In this document: positions 26,007 through 28,850 of the stretch, one piece after another | How the letters are laid out: the number at the start of each line of letters is the position of its first letter | How positions within the stretch are numbered: the first letter of the stretch is position 1 | Assembly: GCA_022572105.1 (NCBI GenBank) | Contig: JACZWN010000011.1 | Location: 1 to 28,850, forward strand | Length of the DNA: 28,850 bases | Origin: Pseudomonadota bacterium | GTDB lineage: Bacteria; Pseudomonadota; Alphaproteobacteria; Kiloniellales; J153 | Reading direction: 5' to 3' | Translations under genes and position numbers: made by a program | Notes under the pieces: generated by a model | What the model was told of the DNA's origin: nothing | Database searches by the model: none | The model's input: only the letters and a program-made list of their open reading frames with translations

Positions 26007-26630
26007 GCGCTGGTCGGGTGACTTTCCATCGGCGCCGGTCTCGCGCAGCTTGTGCCGCGCCCGGTTCATCTCGTCGAGGATCTGGCGCTGGGCCGGGTCG
26101 CGCACGGTAGCTCTGCAGCCAGCCGATGACCGCGACCCGCACCCCGCGGGCGATCTCCACCGCCTCGTGCGGGACCACGGTCGCGTAGACCACGGCATCG
26201 CCCGGAAACGGCTTCGCCTCCTCGGCGCCGAACGGCGTTTCCAGGCGCAACTCGCCGCCGTCGTGGCTCGCCGGGTCGCTCAGGAACACGGTCATGGAGA
26301 TGTCCGAGCGCAGGGTCTCGCTATCGCCGATCAGCGGGTTGTCCAGGTGGTTGCCGTAGGCCATCCCGACCCGGTAGCGGTTGATCCGGAACGCTGCGAT
26401 ATGGCGCGGCACGGCGAAGTCGTGGAACTAGGTGCGGCGCTGCAGCGCGCCGAGCGTGGTGTTCTGCAGTAGCGCATGCTGTCCCTGGACACCCTCCATC
26501 TGCAGGTTGTTCTTGGCGCCCTTGAGCCCCCGGCGGAAGCGCGGCCGTCGCTGAATCGCGCCGTCTCGGCGAGGCCGGCCAGGGTCTTGACCTCGTCGTC
26601 GGTGAGCAGTTGCGGAATCACCATCGGCAC
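26001..26630 (-). pseudogene. Decayed Fe(II)/2-oxoglutarate hydroxylase (PKHD type)
   Basis: Pieces of one protein are spread over two frames. VIPQLLTDDEVKTLAGLAETARFSDGRASAG is followed by a frameshift at a C-run (26527-26531), then LKGAKNNLQMEGVQGQHALLQNTTLGALQRRT. An amber codon (26430-26428) replaces what is usually an aromatic residue, then FHDFAVPRHIAAFRINRYRVGMAYGNHLDNPL. After GWLQSY near 26107 a second frameshift leads to VRDPAQRQILDEMNRARHKLRE. The iron ligands appear in GNHLDN (HxD) and PHEAV, so the ancestor was an active-type dioxygenase. The usual C-terminal helices are missing. It is non-functional unless the lesions are sequencing errors. Confidence 0.8.
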
Positions 26631-26678
26631 GAGCGGCAGTCAACCCGGTTTACCGGCCCCGGCTCAAGTCCGAATCGG

Positions 26679-26713
26679 GGCGCGCGCGGGGCCGCCGCGC
26701 CCCCGCGCGCGCC
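26679..26713 (-). terminator. GC-rich 13-bp hairpin after the TPR gene
   Basis: GGCGCGCGCGGGG (26679-26691) and CCCCGCGCGCGCC (26701-26713) are exact reverse complements around a 9-nt loop. It lies 44-78 bp after the TPR gene stop. No T-run follows, so its termination role is uncertain. Confidence 0.45.
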
Positions 26714-26756
26714 ACCGTCGCCCGATACCGGAGCGTTCATAGCTCAGCCCGGCAAG

Positions 26757-27917
26757 TCAGCCCGGCACCACCACCCGCTTGATCGCCGGCCGTCCCGGTT
26801 TCCCGGGGGCCGCCGCCGGCGCGGCCTGGTTGGCTTGCGCCACCTTCGCGCGGATCGCGGCGGCCAGAACCTGGGCGCGCCTGGCCTCGTCGGGCCGACC
26901 GGTCCGCATCAGCAGCTCGGCGTAGTTGTCCAGGCTTTGGGCGACCAGGGGATGACCCGGACCCAGTTTCATGCGCCGGATCTCCAGGGCCTCGCGATGA
27001 AGGGATTCGGCCCGCTCGAACTTGCCTTGCGCGGCGTAGAGAACCCCCAGATGCTCGAGGCTCGCGGCCACCTCCGGGTGCTCGGCGCCGAGCGTCTTGC
27101 GCGTGATCCCGAGCGCCTTGCGATACAACGGCTCGGCCTCGTCGAGCTTGCCCTGGGCGTCGTAGAGCAGGGCCAAGTTGTTCAGACTCGCCGCGACCTG
27201 CGGGTGCTCGGTGCCCAAGGTCTTCTCGGCGATGCCCAGCGCCCGCTGGTAAAGCCGCTCGGCGTCCTGGTATTTTCCCTGCTCGTCATAGAGCGCGGCC
27301 AGGTTGTTGAGGCTGGCGACCATGTAGGGGTGCTCCTCGCCGAGCGTCTTGCCGACGATGCCGAGGGCCTGTTGGTAGAGCACCTCGGCCTCGGCGTAGC
27401 GTTCCAGTTCGAGATAGAGCGATCCGATGTTGTTGAGGCTCTTGGCGACCTCGGGGTGCTCGGGCCCGAAGGCCTTCTCGCGGATCTTGAGCGCCCGCTT
27501 ATGCAGCGGCTCGGCCTCGGTGGTGCGGCCTTGCGCGACGTAGAGGAAAGCCAGGTCGTTCAGCGTCGCCGCGACATCCGGGTGGTCGGGACCGTGGATC
27601 CGTTCACGGATCGCCAGGGCCTGCAAGTGCATCGGCTCGGCCTCGGCGTACTTGCCGCCGCGGAAGTAGGTCAGCGCCAGATCGTTCAGCGTCGCCGCCA
27701 AACGCGGGTCCCGGGACCCGAATTTCCTCGCGTGATCGACGGCCACCAGCAGATTCTGCTCCGCCATGGCGTAATCGCCGGCCCGGTAGGCCTCGACCGC
27801 CGCGGCCCGCGCCTCTTTCCATGTCGAGGACTGGGCCGCGCCGTCGGCCGGCCAAAGGCCGAGACACAGCGCGCCGGCCAGAGCGATGGCAAAATTTCTC
27901 CCCGCTTTCGACGTCAT
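26757..27917 (-). CDS. Exported tetratricopeptide-repeat protein (kinesin-light-chain type)
   Basis: A 386-residue protein. ATG at 27917 has GGGAGG 10 nt upstream. A signal peptide covers about residues 1-29 (KAGRNFAIALAGALCLGLWPADGAAQ). About seven 42-residue repeats follow, of the form VAASLNNLALLYDAQGKLDEAEPLYRKALGI.EKTLG.EHP, the TPR_10/TPR_12 (NB-ARC/kinesin light chain) style. The tail AAAPGKPGRPAIKRVVVPG is low-complexity. Such proteins form superhelical peptide-binding surfaces. Location is probably periplasmic; the partner is unknown. Repeats 5 and 6 are the most alike, suggesting recent internal duplication. Confidence 0.88.
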   Translation of the reverse strand: MTSKAGRNFAIALAGALCLGLWPADGAAQSSTWKEARAAAVEAYRAGDYAMAEQNLLVAVDHARKFGSRDPRLAATLNDLALTYFRGGKYAEAEPMHLQALAIRERIHGPDHPDVAATLNDLAFLYVAQGRTTEAEPLHKRALKIREKAFGPEHPEVAKSLNNIGSLYLELERYAEAEVLYQQALGIVGKTLGEEHPYMVASLNNLAALYDEQGKYQDAERLYQRALGIAEKTLGTEHPQVAASLNNLALLYDAQGKLDEAEPLYRKALGITRKTLGAEHPEVAASLEHLGVLYAAQGKFERAESLHREALEIRRMKLGPGHPLVAQSLDNYAELLMRTGRPDEARRAQVLAAAIRAKVAQANQAAPAAAPGKPGRPAIKRVVVPG

Positions 27918-28437
27918 TCTTTTCGAGCCTCCCTGCAATCGGGATCGGAACGTCAAGCCTTGGAGCCCGTCCGCCAACTCGGAAGCAACGCGGCCAATGC
28001 GATTCCGCACCCATTGGGGGCTTCGCCCCGAGGCGCGCGGCGCCGTTCGGAACCAACGTTATCGCAATCCGTGCCGCTCGACCGTCCCTATCGATCCCCT
28101 GGATTGGCGCCATGATAACAAAGTCGGGCGGCTTCGGGTACCGGATATACGCGCCGTAGCGGGGAATCTGTCTGGACCACAAGGCGGCCCGGCGGGGCAG
28201 GGCATCGCAAGCCATGCGCCCCGTCCAAAAGCATTGGGCCGTCCGAAAGCCCCGGCCCCAAGACTTGGGGAAGCCGCCGTTCCGGTCGCGCGGGCGAACC
28301 GGCAGCGGGCGATTCGGTGGGGGCGTCGGAAAGCCTTGACGATGTCCCGCATCGCCCGCGGCTTCCCTCCTACCCGCCCGTTGGCCCGTGCGATCGCCTG
28401 CCCGATCTCTATGGATCATTATCAACGCCCCTTGGTA
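27918..28437. other. Intergenic region without a convincing gene
   Basis: A 520-bp gap between two minus-strand genes. It contains a 15-bp palindrome, CCCCAAG-A-CTTGGGG (28256-28270), and a loose repeat CCGTCCAAAAGC / CCGTCCGAAAGC just before it. TATCAT on the minus strand near 28115 fits a -10 for the TPR gene, but no -35 is found. Open frames here lack ribosome-binding sites and recognisable motifs. Confidence 0.45.
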
Positions 28438-28850
28438 TTAGTAACGCCGGATGACGGTGCGGCTGCCGTCCACGACGTAGGACGTGCCGTAAGCGTCGTA
28501 GCACATCACGCCGCCGAACAGCACGCGATAGCCGCGACGGTCAAGGCCGGGCCGCCGCACCTGATGGCAACTCGCGGCCGGGATCCGCCGGGCGTGCCCC
28601 AGGCGCTGGCCGTGCCCCAGGCGCTGGCCGTGCCGCGGGAAGTAATCTTGGCGCGCGTGCTGGTGCTTGAACTTGAATTGCCGGCGCATCTTGTGATGGC
28701 GCCGTTGCGCGCGTTGGACTCGGTGGTGCCTGTCGCCGGAAAAGAAGCTCAAGACGAAGTGCCCGTTCGATCCCTGGGTGTAGAGACCGGAGCCGTGACG
28801 GCCGCTGTCGGCGGCGGCGGGGGTCGTGACGGCGCCCGCCGCGGCACAAG
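28438..28850 (-). CDS. Exported protein of unknown function, 5' end outside the window
   Basis: The frame is open from the window edge to TAA at 28440-28438, giving at least 137 residues. The first visible residues, CAAAGAVTTPAAADSG, look like the end of a signal peptide. The middle is rich in His, Arg and Gln (HHRVQRAQRRHHKMRRQFKF) and includes an 18-bp tandem duplication giving GQRLGHGQRLGH. The C-terminal part is more ordered: CHQVRR, GYRVLFGGVMCYDAYGTSYVVDGSRTVIRRY, with two cysteines. Similar C-terminal segments (TMCYDxYGxxYVVxGSR) occur in small exported alphaproteobacterial proteins of unknown role. The stop is followed by TACCAAGG. Confidence 0.7.
   Translation of the reverse strand, partial: CAAAGAVTTPAAADSGRHGSGLYTQGSNGHFVLSFFSGDRHHRVQRAQRRHHKMRRQFKFKHQHARQDYFPRHGQRLGHGQRLGHARRIPAASCHQVRRPGLDRRGYRVLFGGVMCYDAYGTSYVVDGSRTVIRRY
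28593..28628. repeat. In-frame 18-bp tandem duplication
   Basis: CGTGCCCCAGGCGCTGGC is present twice in succession (28593-28610 and 28611-28628), with a partial third copy CGTGCC. It encodes the GQRLGH repeat in the exported protein at the right edge. Confidence 0.85.

Noticed and set aside
27057..27560. 126-bp periodic repeats considered as CRISPR or satellite
   Set aside because: They are the coding repeats of the TPR protein (42 residues per unit) and diverge at wobble positions.
26610..28115. 501-residue plus-strand frame with regular repeats
   Set aside because: The 42-residue periodicity is inherited antisense from the TPR gene on the other strand.
28059..28352. 97-residue minus-strand frame upstream of the TPR gene
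   Set aside because: Low-complexity Arg/Pro/Ala composition, no ribosome-binding site and no recognisable domain; treated as non-coding.

Overview
The window is GC-rich DNA from an alphaproteobacterium, most likely of the Rhodospirillales type or a relative. This rests on a complete aapJQMP general amino-acid transporter, a DppA/B/C plus fused DppDF-type peptide transporter, a double-GNAT gene beside sseA, a Sel1-repeat exported protein, and the GC-rich codon usage. No integrase, transposase, CRISPR array, rRNA gene or complete tRNA gene was found.

Layout. 1-460: 3'-broken fragment of a polynucleotide phosphorylase gene, entering from the left edge. 505-1892: three small minus-strand genes (Sel1-repeat protein, a 53-residue single-span membrane protein, an exported protein of unknown function). 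2001-7988: minus-strand peptide ABC transporter operon in the order binding protein, two permeases, double ATPase, with a stem-loop after the binding-protein gene. 8567-12963: plus-strand genes for an ADP-ribose pyrophosphatase, cysteine synthase, an AlaX tRNA-editing protein, mercaptopyruvate sulfurtransferase and a double GNAT acetyltransferase; the last four look like one operon around cysteine and sulfur chemistry. 13036-17535: minus-strand aapJQMP operon, again with a stem-loop after the binding-protein gene. 17707-18985: two minus-strand exported or anchored small proteins separated by a cluster of large palindromes. 19290-23019: plus-strand hisI, modE-like, modA, modB, modC, with a ModE-box-like operator before modA. 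23050-23829: DUF2927-type anchored protein on the minus strand. 24202-26006: plus-strand small membrane protein with its own AT-rich promoter and terminator, a small lipoprotein, an exported pentapeptide-repeat protein and a small anchored protein. 26001-26630: decayed Fe(II)/2-oxoglutarate hydroxylase pseudogene. 26757-27917: exported TPR protein. 28438-28850: exported protein cut by the right edge.

How the parts work together. The window is mainly nutrient uptake (peptides, amino acids, molybdate) plus sulfur and cysteine metabolism and a set of envelope proteins of unknown function. Molybdate uptake appears to be locally regulated by an HTH-only ModE acting at a palindrome upstream of modA.

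Most unusual signals. (1) There are about eleven short tandem duplications of 11-31 bp. Every one inside a reading frame is a multiple of three and every one outside is not. (2) ATACCAA occurs four times, each time within 3 nt of a stop codon. (3) Three consecutive palindromes lie at 18018-18140. (4) A 24-bp ModE box sits beside an HTH-only ModE. (5) The broken pnp fragment does not look alphaproteobacterial. I did not find a clearly new multigene system.
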